NCBI GenBank assembly: GCA_965247255.1
Contig: CBDFGS010000008.1
Coordinates: 450,002-514,001 of the forward strand
Reading direction: 5' to 3'
Source: CBDFGS01 sp965247255
Lineage (GTDB): Bacteria; Chloroflexota; Dehalococcoidia; Lucifugimonadales; CAUZJF01
Length of the DNA: 64,000 nt
Position numbers and translations under genes: made by a program. Position 1 is the stretch's first letter. Each line of letters begins with the position of its first letter. Positions 40,751 to 50,143 of this stretch are shown here, one piece after another. The notes below the pieces were generated by a model. The model was not told where the DNA came from and ran no database searches. It saw only the letters and a program-made list of their open reading frames with translations.

Positions 40751-42728
40751 GATTCACTCGTAAGAAGTCATGGGCGAGGAGATTGGAAGCGAGAGATAAT
40801 AGGAGCGGGGAAAGTGGAGGAGAGAACGCTCAGGAGCAGGTAATCGATGTTTCAAGCACGGGAACCGCAGGAGAGCCTGTGGCAGTCGGAGTTTCTGATC
40901 ACGCCGAGGAAGGCGAAGCTGATGCGGAGGAGCTGGGCGGAGGTGTTTCGGAACGAGGCTCTGCCACTCATAGAGGAGGAGCGGTTCGCTCCGATGTACA
41001 GCCCGGACATGGGCAGGCCGAACCGTGCGGTGCAGACGGTGCTGGGAGTGCTGGTGCTCAAGGAGATGTTCGATCTAACGGACATGGAGGCGTTGGAGGA
41101 GTTGGAGTTCAATCTGCTGTGGCACCACGCGCTGCGGCTGGAGATGGAGGAGGCGCACCTTGCCCAGAAGACGCTGCACAACTTCCGTGTGCGGTTGATG
41201 GAGCACGACGGCGGGCGATTGGCCTTCTGTGAGACGACGGACCGGATGATAGAGGCCCTGGGACTGCGGACAGGCAAGCAGCGCCTGGACTCGACGCATG
41301 TCATGAGCAATATCGCGGTGCTGACGCGGTTGGGTCTGTTCTGCGAGACGGTCCGAGTGTTCCTGTTAGCGGTGAGCCGTGAGCACCCTGGTCTGGGTGA
41401 AGGGATTGGGGATGGACTGGCCCAGCGGTACCTCAAGGAGACCGACGAAGCATCGAGGTACGAGGACGCACGTTCAGGTGAGGGGCGTCGCCGGCTGTCG
41501 GTGTGTGCGCGAGACATGTACCGGCTGGTGGCTAGGTTCCGTGGGACGGCGGTGGCGGAGATGGAGGAGTACGGACTGTTGGAGAGGCTTTTGCATGAGC
41601 AGTGCCACGTGGGCCGGCACAGGGACGGTCGTCCCGGAGCCGATGACGACTATGCGGAAGAGGGTAAGGTGCCGATCGCGCTGAGGGAGCCGAAGGAGGT
41701 GCGGTCGAGCTCAATGCAGACGCCGCACGACCCGGCGGTGACCTACAGCGGACACAAGGGGAAGGGATACGAGGTGCAGGTGTCGGAGACTTGCGAAGAG
41801 GGGAACGCCGTGCAGATGATCACCCACGTGGAGGTCACGCCATCGAGCGGCAGCGACGCCGGTGTGACAGTGGGGGTGATAGACACGTTGAGGGAGCGAG
41901 GAATCGGTCCTTCGGAGCTATGGTGCGACACGTCGTATGGTTCCGGACACAACGGATGGGAGGCAGAGCGTAGGGGGACGGAGTTGGTGAGCCCTGTCGG
42001 GGGCCGGGCGCCAGCGGAGGCCGACAGGGGTGATGGGCCGGTCAGACTGACTGCTGCTGACTTTGACATCGACGTTACGGCAAGGAGGGCTGCGGTGTGT
42101 CCTGCAGGACATGAGGCTGTGTCCGAGTACGAGGATGAAGACGCTCCCGAGCGAGTGGAGATGCACTTCGCTCGGGAGGTGTGTGCATCCTGCAAGCTGC
42201 GTTCCCGGTGTCCTGTGAGGTGGCGGCGTCGTCCTGAGCTCGGGGGAGAGTGGTCGCCGAGTGGAGCCTACGTGCTGAGTGCGGACCTCGCCAGGGTGAA
42301 CATCGGACGGAGGCGAAGGGCCGAGTCGGATGGACAATGGCGTAGACGGTACGGGTTGCGTGCGGGGATAGAGGGTACGAACTCGGAGTTGAAACGGCGC
42401 CATGGTCTTGGCCGCCTACGGGTACGTGGAGGAGAGAGGGTCCGGCTCGCAGTCTACCTCAAGGCCCTGGCCTGTAACGTCAAGCGAATGGTCCGGGCAC
42501 GGTTGGACGAGATGTTGGCCCGACTGGCTGCCCTGGCCACCGCTCCCACCGCTGCATGAGGATACAGAAGCCGTTGCGAGCCCGCTGATGCCTGCCCTGA
42601 CGGGGTATGGCACACCACAACTACCTCATCGGCCACAACACAAGCCCCGACCGGAACAAACCAAATCCCTCGCCTAACCGCCCTCACGCCGCAGAACCAA
42701 CCCGAAAGGCCCTTGTTACGAGGGAATC
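40751..42728 (+). mobile_element. IS1182-family element inserted in an IS5 element
   Basis: Ends are imperfect inverted repeats GATTCACTCGTAAGAAG (left) and GATTCCCTCGTAACAAG (right, reverse complement). Direct repeats ATGATT flank it at 40745-40750 and 42729-42734. Removing the element and one repeat restores an open IS5 transposase frame, so the borders are exact. Length 1978 bp. Confidence 0.92.
40847..42559 (+). CDS. IS1182-family transposase
   Basis: The 570-residue DDE transposase begins FLITPRKAKLMRRSWAEVFR and has the IS1182 N-terminal domain (GRPNRAVQTVLGVLVLKEMF, LHNFRVRL), the first Asp in RLDSTHVMSNIAVLTR, a central insertion, the second Asp in SELWCDTSYGSGHNGWEAER, a cysteine-rich stretch (CASCKLRSRCP) and the Glu end AGIEGTNSELKRRHGL. 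It is intact and full length. The clean target duplication implies a relatively recent insertion. Confidence 0.95.
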   Translation: MFQAREPQESLWQSEFLITPRKAKLMRRSWAEVFRNEALPLIEEERFAPMYSPDMGRPNRAVQTVLGVLVLKEMFDLTDMEALEELEFNLLWHHALRLEMEEAHLAQKTLHNFRVRLMEHDGGRLAFCETTDRMIEALGLRTGKQRLDSTHVMSNIAVLTRLGLFCETVRVFLLAVSREHPGLGEGIGDGLAQRYLKETDEASRYEDARSGEGRRRLSVCARDMYRLVARFRGTAVAEMEEYGLLERLLHEQCHVGRHRDGRPGADDDYAEEGKVPIALREPKEVRSSSMQTPHDPAVTYSGHKGKGYEVQVSETCEEGNAVQMITHVEVTPSSGSDAGVTVGVIDTLRERGIGPSELWCDTSYGSGHNGWEAERRGTELVSPVGGRAPAEADRGDGPVRLTAADFDIDVTARRAAVCPAGHEAVSEYEDEDAPERVEMHFAREVCASCKLRSRCPVRWRRRPELGGEWSPSGAYVLSADLARVNIGRRRRAESDGQWRRRYGLRAGIEGTNSELKRRHGLGRLRVRGGERVRLAVYLKALACNVKRMVRARLDEMLARLAALATAPTAA

Positions 42729-43160
42729 ATGATTCTTCGTCGATGACGGCGCCTCTATGATGCTCGCGTCCACGATCGTCCCCTCCCGAAGCCGCAGTCC
42801 CTGGGACTCCAGATGACGGTTGATCTCCTCGAACAGACTCTGCCCCAACTCATGCTCTTCCAGCAGATGGCGGAAGTTCAGAATCGTCGTCTCGTCCGGC
42901 AGCGGGCCCGACAGCTTCAACCCTACGAACCGTCTCACCGACTCGACCTCGTAGAGCATGTCCTCCATACCAGGATCGCTCAGGTTGTAGAACAACTGCA
43001 CGCAGTGTATCCGCACCATCGCCGACAACTCATATGGTCGACGGCCTCGGCCCGCCTTGGGATAGAACGGACGGATGCGCTCTTCCATCTGTTCCCACGG
43101 GATCAGAGCATCCATGCGCTCCAGGAATATCTCCCGGCGGGTCTTGCGCTTCTTGTGAGG
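42729..43160 (-). pseudogene. IS5-family transposase, N-terminal part
   Basis: Minus-strand codons give KKRKTRREIFLERMDALIPW, YELSAMVRIHCVQLFYNLSD, PLPDETTILNFRHLLEEHEL and VDASIIEAPSSTKNH, the N-terminal domain and first catalytic Asp of IS5 transposases. The frame joins exactly to the C-terminal part across the IS1182 insertion (APSSTKNH-AGERDPEMHQ). The start codon is missing because an IS3 left end (TGGACCCCAAAATTCGG) begins at about 43161. Confidence 0.88.
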
Positions 43161-43234
43161 TGGACCCCAAAATTCGGACAGGTGGCTAAGAGAGAGTCCC
43201 GCTCCTAAAATAGGATGGAAAGAAGGAGCAGGAC

Positions 43235-43519
43235 ATGAAGCAAACACGTAAGAAGCACAGGCCAGTCTTCAAGGCCAAAGTGGCTTTGGCCGCGCTCCAG
43301 GGGGAGCACACCATTGCAGAGCTGGCCAGCCGGTTTGAAGTCCACCCGAGCCAGATCCATGCCTGGAAGAAGGCCTTGACTCAGGGGGCGCCGCACCTCT
43401 TTGAAAATGGTGGTGGACGCCAGGAGAAGGACCAAGAGGTCCTCACTGCCCAGCTCTACCAACAGATTGGGCAGCTCAAGGTGGAACGGGATTTTTTGTC
43501 ACGGAGCTTCGGGTTGTGA
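43235..43519 (+). CDS. IS3-family OrfA
   Basis: The 94-residue HTH protein begins MKQTRKKHRPVFKAKVALAA and has HTIAELASRFEVHPSQIHAW plus a leucine-zipper end (VLTAQLYQQIGQLKVERDFL). This is the DNA-binding half of an IS3 transposase, normally fused to OrfB by programmed frameshifting. GGAGCAGGACATG precedes it. The partner OrfB is truncated, so the element cannot move by itself. Confidence 0.9.
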   Translation: MKQTRKKHRPVFKAKVALAALQGEHTIAELASRFEVHPSQIHAWKKALTQGAPHLFENGGGRQEKDQEVLTAQLYQQIGQLKVERDFLSRSFGL

Positions 43520-43710
43520 GCCGGTCCCAACGCCGGGCCATGATTGACCGAGAAGAACCGAAGCTGTCTCTGGTGCGCCAGTGCGCCTTGCTGGGTATCA
43601 GCCGCTCCTCGTTGTACTACCTGCCAACCGAGGCCGGCGCCGAGGACTTGGAGTTGATGGCCCTCATAGACCAACAGTACCTGAAGACACCCGCAACACC
43701 TCACCAACGG
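43516..43710 (+). pseudogene. IS3-family OrfB, only the N-terminal HTH region left
   Basis: The frame begins MSRSQRRAMIDREEPKLSLV and RQCALLGISRSSLYYLPTEA, then LELMALIDQQYLKTP. After about residue 65 the sequence is unrelated, so the whole DDE catalytic domain is gone. It overlaps the OrfA stop by four bases, as in intact IS3 elements. Confidence 0.85.
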
Positions 43711-43923
43711 TGTTACTCGGACAGACTTCTAGGTCAATCATCGTAACACGGTCACCCACCGCCTCCGCGTTATCGTGCGTAGTTATCAGGGGAGACGTCA
43801 TACTGATCAGCTCTGTTCCAGCCACAGTTCGCGTGGCCCAAGGACCGGAGCCCGCCAGTCCCAATACTGTTGGGATCACGCACTGGCGGTCGGGGGCGAA
43901 GACCTGAAGGAGTAGGGACGGAT

Positions 43924-44634
43924 TCACTGGGCGGCAAGCCCCGTCGCGTTACCAAACTCCTCGGCAGACATCCGTATGAGCCGGTCCGCGGGCCCCAACT
44001 GGTAATAACCCAGTACGGAACCTGAGACGTCGATTATCTCAACCCATCGTATATCCTGGGCAGAGGCGTCGTGGCGGACGGCCACCAGGCTGTTTGCACC
44101 GTCCGGTATAAAGGTCGTCGACGCTCCCGCGAGATGCCGCGGGTCATCCGGCTGCTCCAACCGGAACAGGTTCACTGCCAGGCTGCGAGCGGGATCATCC
44201 GATCTGTAGCTGGTCAACTCGATACCGTACGCGGCACGTCCAACCTCTGGAAAACCGAGGGATGCAATCCTGATCGATCCTACGTCCGTGCTGGAAACCA
44301 GCTGGTCCTCGATCGGTGCGGAGTCTGCCAGACCGTCGACCAACCTACGTGCGATTGCACTCGGTAGGACGGTCACCGGCTGTGCGTCCGCCCTGCCGAC
44401 ACTTGGGTTGAGGGAGTAAACAATGAACATGCCGCCGTTCTGGGTCATCATGTCATGAGCCTGGAACGTGACCGAGCCGTCGGACACGCTGGTGTCTATC
44501 GGTTTCCATCCGTAGACATGGACGTCTTTCAGGATGGCGAAAGGTCCGGCCGGGCCGACAACCGTGAATATCCCGACCAGAACCAGGACCGAAGCAACCA
44601 CCCCGATCGGCACGACCACGCGGGCGAACCTCAT
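43924..44634 (-). CDS. Membrane-anchored extracytoplasmic protein of unknown function
   Basis: The 236-residue protein has one N-terminal membrane helix (VVVPIGVVASVLVLVGIFTV) followed by a strand-rich domain with no cysteines. Recognisable stretches are VHVYGWKPIDTSVSDGSVTF and WVEIIDVSGSVLGYYQLGPA. It has no motif I can name. It is isolated on the minus strand between an IS3 remnant and noncoding DNA. The frame is unbroken and the composition ordinary, so it is probably a real gene. Confidence 0.6.
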   Translation of the reverse strand: MRFARVVVPIGVVASVLVLVGIFTVVGPAGPFAILKDVHVYGWKPIDTSVSDGSVTFQAHDMMTQNGGMFIVYSLNPSVGRADAQPVTVLPSAIARRLVDGLADSAPIEDQLVSSTDVGSIRIASLGFPEVGRAAYGIELTSYRSDDPARSLAVNLFRLEQPDDPRHLAGASTTFIPDGANSLVAVRHDASAQDIRWVEIIDVSGSVLGYYQLGPADRLIRMSAEEFGNATGLAAQ

Positions 44635-45015
44635 AGCTGGACCCCTCTCAGACTTCCTGACCTGAGCCGATGTTTCCGATGGAACTCAGGTTGTATGCGA
44701 ATTACCCGGATCATCCGCTGCTGCTAAGGACCGAACGGCGAAGCGAGCCGAGTTCGGAGGTTGTCAACGGAGCGATCTATAGAGCACGACCTGTCGACCG
44801 CGCAGAGACTTCGTTGGCTGCAGCCCTCCGACAAGCTTAGGGTCCGCCCCGGACTCGGTCCGAGGGCCAGCGGGCATTCAGGATCGGACGGGCGAACGGA
44901 GACGTTACCAATTCCCTCCCGGACCAAGCATTCTAATCGTCGATCTGTCGATCAAGCGGATTGTAGCACGGAGAGTCGGCGGCTACCACCCATGTTGATG
45001 GCCCGGATCCACCAC
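44635..45015. other. Intergenic, no gene recognised
   Basis: A plus-strand frame crosses this gap but has the composition of noncoding read-through and runs antisense to the MFS pseudogene. No hairpin or promoter of note. Confidence 0.4.
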
Positions 45016-45640
45016 CTAGAAGAAATAGCGGAGCCACAGCAGCGTTGGGGGAATCACCAGGAGCAGTGGCAGCAGTCCCACGTACAACCATGCCGAACGC
45101 CACCCGCCATCGTCAATCAGAAAGACGATGAGCGGAGTGAGTGCCGGTACGCCTATGTTCAGACCTCCGGTAGCAATGCCGGCGGCACGTCCTCTCTTGC
45201 GGACGAACCACTTGGCGATCGTAGGGCTTGTGACGGCGTAAGCCAATCCGGCGAAACCGAGGGTGCCGAAGACCCCCAAGACCGGGACAAACTGCCACAG
45301 GAACCGGGTCTGCGACAAGAGTATCATCGAGGCGCTTCCATGAACAGGGCTCCTCCAGCCATCAGCAGACGAGTTCCATAACGGTCTACGCATAACCTGA
45401 CCAGTGGAGAGACCACCGCGCCGACGACATGTTTGGTCATTAGGCCGCCAGTCAACACCGCACGCGACCAGCTGAGCTCCACTGTCATCGGTTTGATGAA
45501 GAAGCCGAATGCCTGGTTTCCAAAGCCCCGCCTGGACGCCCTGACTGGTGAAACAGCACAGTACGATGTACCAGTCATGGGACAGCCTGCGTCGGCCAAT
45601 GGTGATCCGCTTCCCGAACTGATTTCGATAGGCGTGAACG
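45016..45640 (-). pseudogene. MFS transporter N-terminal half with two frameshifts
   Basis: Three successive minus-strand frames together read as an MFS protein. They are HDWYIVLCCFTSQGVQAG (helix 1, near 45600-45545), then GNQAFGFFIKPMTVELSWSR and LVRLCVDRYGTRLLMAGGAL (helix 2 and the loop motif), then SMILLSQTRFLWQFVPVLGV and WFVRKRGRAAGIATGGLNIG (helices 3-5) to LWLRYFF and a stop. The frame changes lie near 45540 and 45330. The C-terminal six helices are absent. It is clearly non-functional. Confidence 0.75.
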
Positions 45641-46032
45641 TCGACTGGTTCGAAGGCGAACGTGTTCCCGGTCGGACTGCCCGATGATTACACCATGGAC
45701 ATGTCGCGATCGTCCTGACACTCAATACCATTTCGCCGAGAGTCGAACTCGGCGCTTTGCTCAGGACGCTGGACCTCTTGGGTCAACCGAGTGGATAGCT
45801 TTCGATCAAACCGTACGCCAGCCCGTACGGCGGCTCCACTGTTGGTCCACAGTGAAGGAGAGACGATACAGATTGTAGTTGAGGAGCCCCTGCCTGCTGC
45901 AACAGGCCCGCCTGTCTCACGCTCTCGCGATGGTCGGCGGGAATCCACTAAACTGCTTTGGACAGCCGACCTGCACACCGGCGTCCGTGGCGCCTGTAGA
46001 GAGGGACGGCGAGTTGACATGGATCACTTGCG
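45641..46032. other. Intergenic before the ABC exporter operon
   Basis: No convincing coding frame. The operon's promoter should be here, but no -35/-10 pair stands out clearly. The ATPase start has only a weak site, GGATCACTTGCG, before it. Confidence 0.35.
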
Positions 46033-47055
46033 ATGATCGAGATTCAGAATCTTCGAAAGGTGTTCACCCAGAACGTCGGAAACGTTGGGTTCTGGCGGCG
46101 ACTCCTCACGCGCCCGGCCACGACGGAGCTGGTCGCGATCGACGACCTGAGCCTTGAGGTACGGCAGGGTGAGTTCTTCAGCCTGCTTGGACCGAACGGT
46201 GCAGGGAAGACCTCAACGGTGAAGATCCTCTGCACGCTGCTTCTGCCCGATGGCGGTTCCTGCAGGGTTGCGGGCCTCGACGTCGTCAGACAGGCTAAAG
46301 ACGTCAGAAGACAGATCGGCGTATCCATCCGGGGCGAGAGGAGTGTCTACTGGAGGCTCACCGGTCGGCAGAATCTGGAGTACTTCGCCAGCCTCTATGG
46401 TATCCGAGGAAAAGCTGCCCAACGCCGGATTGGCGAAGTTGCCAGATTGATCGGATTGGAAGACCGCCTGGACGACTACGTCGAGCGTTACTCGATGGGA
46501 ATGAAACAGCGTCTTGCCATTGGAGCCTCGATCGTCCATCGTCCGAAGATCCTGCTTCTGGACGAGCCGACCATTGGCCTTGATCCGCACGGAGCTCGCG
46601 CACTGAGGACGCTGATACGAGACGAGCTGTGCACCGGAGAGGGAGTGACAGTCCTCTACACCACGCACTACATGCAGGAACTGGACGACATGTCGGACCG
46701 GGTGGCGATCATCCACGAAGGCAGCCTGGTCGCCGAGGGTCTGCCCTCGGAACTTCGTTCCAGGGCCGGCGACGACCAGGTCGTAGAAATCGAGGTTGGC
46801 GGTCAGACTGAAAGGGCCGTTGCCACAATTGGCGACCATCCGATGATCGACAGGATTCTGGCCATCCGCGAATCCGCCGATAGGACGACGATCAGACTGC
46901 GGACCTGCGATCCAGTTCGGTCAGTGGGGGAGTTGACCCTTGGTGATCGCATTCCAGACGTGGAGATCCGTTCAGTCCAACTCGTCCGGCCGACGTTGGA
47001 AGATGCGTTCGTTGCGCTGACGGGATCTTCGATCAGCGACGAGCCGGTACCCTAG
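46033..47055 (+). CDS. ABC-2 exporter ATP-binding protein (DrrA/CcmA-like)
   Basis: The 340-residue ATPase shows Walker A GPNGAGKTST (about 55), Q-loop region RRQIGVSIRGERSVYWRLTG, signature YSMGMKQRLAIGASIVHRPK, Walker B ILLLDEPTIGLDPHGAR and H-loop VLYTTHYMQELDDMSDRVAI. The last 90 residues form the regulatory domain common in drug and lipid exporters. It is the first of three co-directed genes with 10-base or overlapping gaps. The substrate is unknown; antibiotic-exporter annotation would be by family only. Confidence 0.93.
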   Translation: MIEIQNLRKVFTQNVGNVGFWRRLLTRPATTELVAIDDLSLEVRQGEFFSLLGPNGAGKTSTVKILCTLLLPDGGSCRVAGLDVVRQAKDVRRQIGVSIRGERSVYWRLTGRQNLEYFASLYGIRGKAAQRRIGEVARLIGLEDRLDDYVERYSMGMKQRLAIGASIVHRPKILLLDEPTIGLDPHGARALRTLIRDELCTGEGVTVLYTTHYMQELDDMSDRVAIIHEGSLVAEGLPSELRSRAGDDQVVEIEVGGQTERAVATIGDHPMIDRILAIRESADRTTIRLRTCDPVRSVGELTLGDRIPDVEIRSVQLVRPTLEDAFVALTGSSISDEPVP

Positions 47056-47065
47056 CTGCGTTAAG

Positions 47066-47887
47066 ATGGTGATGGATGCGGCGACGACCGCAAAGTACGG
47101 GCTGCTGGCGCAGAGTCGTTCCTATGGTTGGATCGTCACGACCACTCTGGGTCCGTTCTTTCTCATGGCCCCGTTCGTACTGATGGCGGAGACCCTAGTC
47201 GGTCCCGGCGGACGATTCGATCAGGCCTTCCTTGAGTCTACGGGTTACACCAACTATGTCGGTTGGCTGATTGTTCCCCTGATTGCTCTGAATACGATGA
47301 ACACGGTTTTCTCCAACGTGGCCCAGTTGCTCCATTCGGAGAAGCGGACCGGGACACTGGAGAGGGTTCTGACGTCGATGCGGTTTCCGGTGTCGCTACT
47401 GATCGGACGCTCCATGGCGCATGGCGTGTTCCTGCTGTGGTTCGTCGGTGTGCTTGCGGGGCTGTCTTTCATGTTTTTGGGTTTGAGGGTCCACGTCGAC
47501 CCGCTCTCCGGTGTTGTAGTCATCGTCGCCCATCTGCTGGCCGTCTATGGTATGGCTTTCGCGTTCTCCAGCATGTTCCTCTGGATTGAGGACGCCTTCA
47601 TTGTTCAGACCGCTCTGTCCCGTGTCCTCTTCGGTCTGTTTACCGGAGCCACGTTCCCCCTTTCGATCTACCCTGGATGGGTCGAAGGACTGGCGCACCT
47701 CATCCCGTTCACCTGGGCGTTCGATCTGGAACGTAGAGCCTTCCTGCATGCTGAACCGTTGTCGTCCATCTTGCCCGACCTGTCGATTCTTGTCGCTCTC
47801 ACACTGGTTTGGTGGGTCGTCGGTTACGTCTGCTTCCGAGTGATGATGGACTACGCCAAGCGCACGGGTCGACTCGGGATCTACTGA
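47066..47887 (+). CDS. ABC-2 exporter permease 1
   Basis: The 273-residue membrane protein has six predicted helices, including LGPFFLMAPFVLMAETLV, YVGWLIVPLIALNTMNTVFS, SMAHGVFLLWFVGVLAGLSF, VVIVAHLLAVYGMAFAFSSM and a last one near VALTLVWWVVGYVCF. The EKRTGTLERVLTSMRFPVSL cytoplasmic motif is the coupling helix of ABC-2 permeases. The start ATG 47066 sits ten bases after the ATPase stop with GCTGCGTTAAG between. The stop overlaps the next ATG (TGATG). Confidence 0.88.
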   Translation: MVMDAATTAKYGLLAQSRSYGWIVTTTLGPFFLMAPFVLMAETLVGPGGRFDQAFLESTGYTNYVGWLIVPLIALNTMNTVFSNVAQLLHSEKRTGTLERVLTSMRFPVSLLIGRSMAHGVFLLWFVGVLAGLSFMFLGLRVHVDPLSGVVVIVAHLLAVYGMAFAFSSMFLWIEDAFIVQTALSRVLFGLFTGATFPLSIYPGWVEGLAHLIPFTWAFDLERRAFLHAEPLSSILPDLSILVALTLVWWVVGYVCFRVMMDYAKRTGRLGIY

Positions 47888-48765
47888 TGACTAATCGTGA
47901 AACGTCGCACCTTCGGTTCTGGTCCGAGCAGTTGGCTGCCGTCGGGTCAGTCGCCAGGAACGAGCTGACTCAGCAGACCCGATATCGAATCAATCTCATG
48001 CTCGACCTGTTCAGCCCTATACTGGCGCTGGCGCCGATCATCCTTACCGCCTACTTCCTGACCTCGGGTAGAGAGTCTCGCTACCTTGCGGAGACCATCG
48101 GACTGCCCGACCACTTCACATTCATCATGCTTGGGTACCTGGCATTTTCCGTCCTGGGTTTGGGCAATCCGATCATGCACTATACCGGTACCGCCTGGTC
48201 GTGGCGTTCGCTTCAAGAAACGGGGGTTCTGGAGCGAAACCTCGTCGCTCCCGTGTCCCGGGAGGCACTGGTGATCGGCATGGGTGTGTACTACTCCGGC
48301 CTGTACCTCTTCCACTTCGCGTACATTCTGGCGGCCAGTGTCCTCGTGTTCGGACTCGACCTGGAGTTGAGTGGTCCGGGAATAGCGTATGCCGCAGTCC
48401 TATTGGCGCTAATGACGACCCTGGCAGTAGTGATGGGTTTTGTTCTATCCGCTGTCTCCCTGGTGTTGAGGGACTTCTCCGCCGTCACATTGGTCATCCA
48501 CAGACCTTTCCTTCTACTGAGCGGCGCCTACTTCCTGGTCGAGCTCGTCCCACAGCCGTTCAGGTTCATAGCCATGACGAATCCGCTCGCATACGCAACC
48601 GATGCCTTTCGGGGTTCGCTGTCCTCCTCCACGCTTCTGCTTCCCGTTGGTGCAGAGGTCGCAATTGTCGGAGCATCGACGATCTTGATCGGAATCGCGG
48701 GAGCATGGGTGCTCCGCCGCGCGTTGAACCGACAACTCAGGACCGGAGAATTGAGCCTTTACTAG
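47887..48765 (+). CDS. ABC-2 exporter permease 2
   Basis: The 292-residue permease has helices around INLMLDLFSPILALAPIILT, FTFIMLGYLAFSVLGLG, FHFAYILAASVLVFGLDL, LLALMTTLAVVMGFVLSAVS, VTLVIHRPFLLLSGAYFLVE and VAIVGASTILIGIAGAWVLR. WSWRSLQETGVLERNLVAP is the coupling motif matching that of permease 1. The start at 47887 overlaps the previous stop. The two unlike permeases probably form a heterodimer with two copies of the ATPase. Confidence 0.88.
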   Translation: MTNRETSHLRFWSEQLAAVGSVARNELTQQTRYRINLMLDLFSPILALAPIILTAYFLTSGRESRYLAETIGLPDHFTFIMLGYLAFSVLGLGNPIMHYTGTAWSWRSLQETGVLERNLVAPVSREALVIGMGVYYSGLYLFHFAYILAASVLVFGLDLELSGPGIAYAAVLLALMTTLAVVMGFVLSAVSLVLRDFSAVTLVIHRPFLLLSGAYFLVELVPQPFRFIAMTNPLAYATDAFRGSLSSSTLLLPVGAEVAIVGASTILIGIAGAWVLRRALNRQLRTGELSLY

Positions 48766-49023
48766 TTGAGGTGAGGCGTCAGACCTCGCGTGGCTCCCGG
48801 TGATTATCCGGACTTCTGCGGGTTGGTTCGTCCGGTCCTCGGACCGATGACCGACGGTCGGATTGAATGTCCCGGGGTGGTGACGATCCGTAGTTGGGGA
48901 TCACCTAGCGGCGGTCTTTCGGACTCCGAGCATCACGGGGAGATGCAGCATGGCGTAAACGTCCGTTCGTCCCAGATCCGCTAACAGCGGTGCTGTAGAC
49001 GGAATCATGGAGGTGGCTCCGCC
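48766..49023. other. Intergenic, no gene recognised
   Basis: No coding frame. The segment GGTCCTCGGACCGATGACCG near 48830 can form small hairpins but has no T run, so terminator status for the exporter operon is doubtful. Confidence 0.35.
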
Positions 49024-49720
49024 ATGGGTCCAACGGTAGTTGACGGTCTCGTGTTTGACTTGGATAACACACTTCTGGATCGAGGTGCTGCGTTTCTACG
49101 CGTTGCGCATGACCTTTTCGGCGAGTACCTGGTCGACACGGAGCATGCAACGCGTAAGGTCGCCGTAAACGAGATGGTCAACTGGGACCGCGATGGCTAT
49201 GCGAGTCGTGAGTCGATGCTGTCACAGTGGATTGCGAATTGGCCACAATCGGGTATGGACCTCGATTCCCTGCTGGAGTGGTACAGACTGGCCATGGGGA
49301 AGACGTTGTGTGCCGGATCACGGCGTAAACGCGTTCTTGTCGGGGCTCAACGACCGTGGAATCCCCTGGGGAATCGTCACCAACGGAGATTCGAATCAGC
49401 ATCGGAAGTGTAGGTTCGCCGGATTGGACGAGCTTGCCCCGTCCGTCGTCGTCTCCGGTGAGGTGGGATAGGCAAAACCAGACCGTAGGATCTTTCGCTA
49501 CGCTATTAGGGCAGCCGGACTTGCGGCGCCGTAACGGGTCATGTTCGTTGGAGACAATCCGCAGGCTGACATCGACGGCACCAAGAGGCTCGGGATGCGG
49601 GCAGCCTGGGTCGGAGGAACCGGAGTTATCCAGCGGATTTCCATCCCCCTGACCTTGTCAGCCAGCATGTCACCGAACTGGTGGAACCGCTCGCTCTGTG
49701 AATGGCCGATCCCGGCGTCA
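49024..49720 (+). pseudogene. HAD-family phosphatase with a frameshift and stop codons
   Basis: The frame starts MGPTVVDGLVFDLDNTLLDR, the DxD catalytic motif of HAD phosphatases, and a cap domain follows. Near 49312 the reading changes frame to VNAFLSGLNDRGIPWGIVTN then GDSNQHRK (motif II). A TAG interrupts after VVVSGEVG, where KPDRRIFRYAIRAAGLAAP (motif III) continues, and a TAA follows before VMFVGDNPQADIDGTKRLGM (motif IV). All four motifs survive in order, so this is a recently decayed gene. Confidence 0.85.
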
Positions 49721-49789
49721 GTACGCGACGGTCAACCGGATTGTGTTGAACCGTACAACAGCTGCCATGTCGAGGGGGAGCAGGTAGGT

Positions 49790-50020
49790 TGCGTCAACAG
49801 TTGTATATGCGTGATCAGGTGGCGATATTCTCGATTCTTAGCTCGACGGCCGAGCCATCGACGTATCTGTCTCCGGCGTGCGTATCCGCCGTCGACTCCT
49901 GAAACCGAAGTCGCCTGAAGCGGATCTCGGCTACCATGAGCATTTTTCGGATCACCACGATAGCGCGGCCCCCCTTCGGTAGCGCTGGGCGGCGCCCGCG
50001 GCGCCAAAAGGTGAAGTCCG
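49790..50020 (-). pseudogene. Remnant of an IS256 transposase C-terminus
   Basis: The minus strand reads AIVVIRKMLMVAEIRFRRLQ then RYVDGSAVELRIENIAT, aligning with AIAVIWKMLMVAEQRFRRLK and QYADGIA of the intact IS256 transposases here. An SPF start with a frameshift precedes it. It is clearly diverged from both intact copies, so it is an older insertion of a related element. Confidence 0.65.
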
Positions 50021-50143
50021 ACTGTCCTTGTTGTGAAAATCTGTCGAAGTTTTGTTGAAGAGAAGTGGGCCTACGTGTACTGAATTGCGAACTTTCCGGC
50101 TAGTGGTCTCACTCTAGGGCCTCTCACGATGGCATGGTCTGAT

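Noticed and set aside
43664..43927. Minus-strand frame with LISMTSPLITTHDNAEAVGD
   Set aside because: Partly antisense to the IS3 OrfB remnant and with no recognisable fold; may be a fragment but cannot be supported.
44761..45381. A 206-residue plus-strand frame
   Set aside because: Antisense to the MFS pseudogene for much of its length and very rich in Arg/Ser/Gln, typical of a shadow frame.
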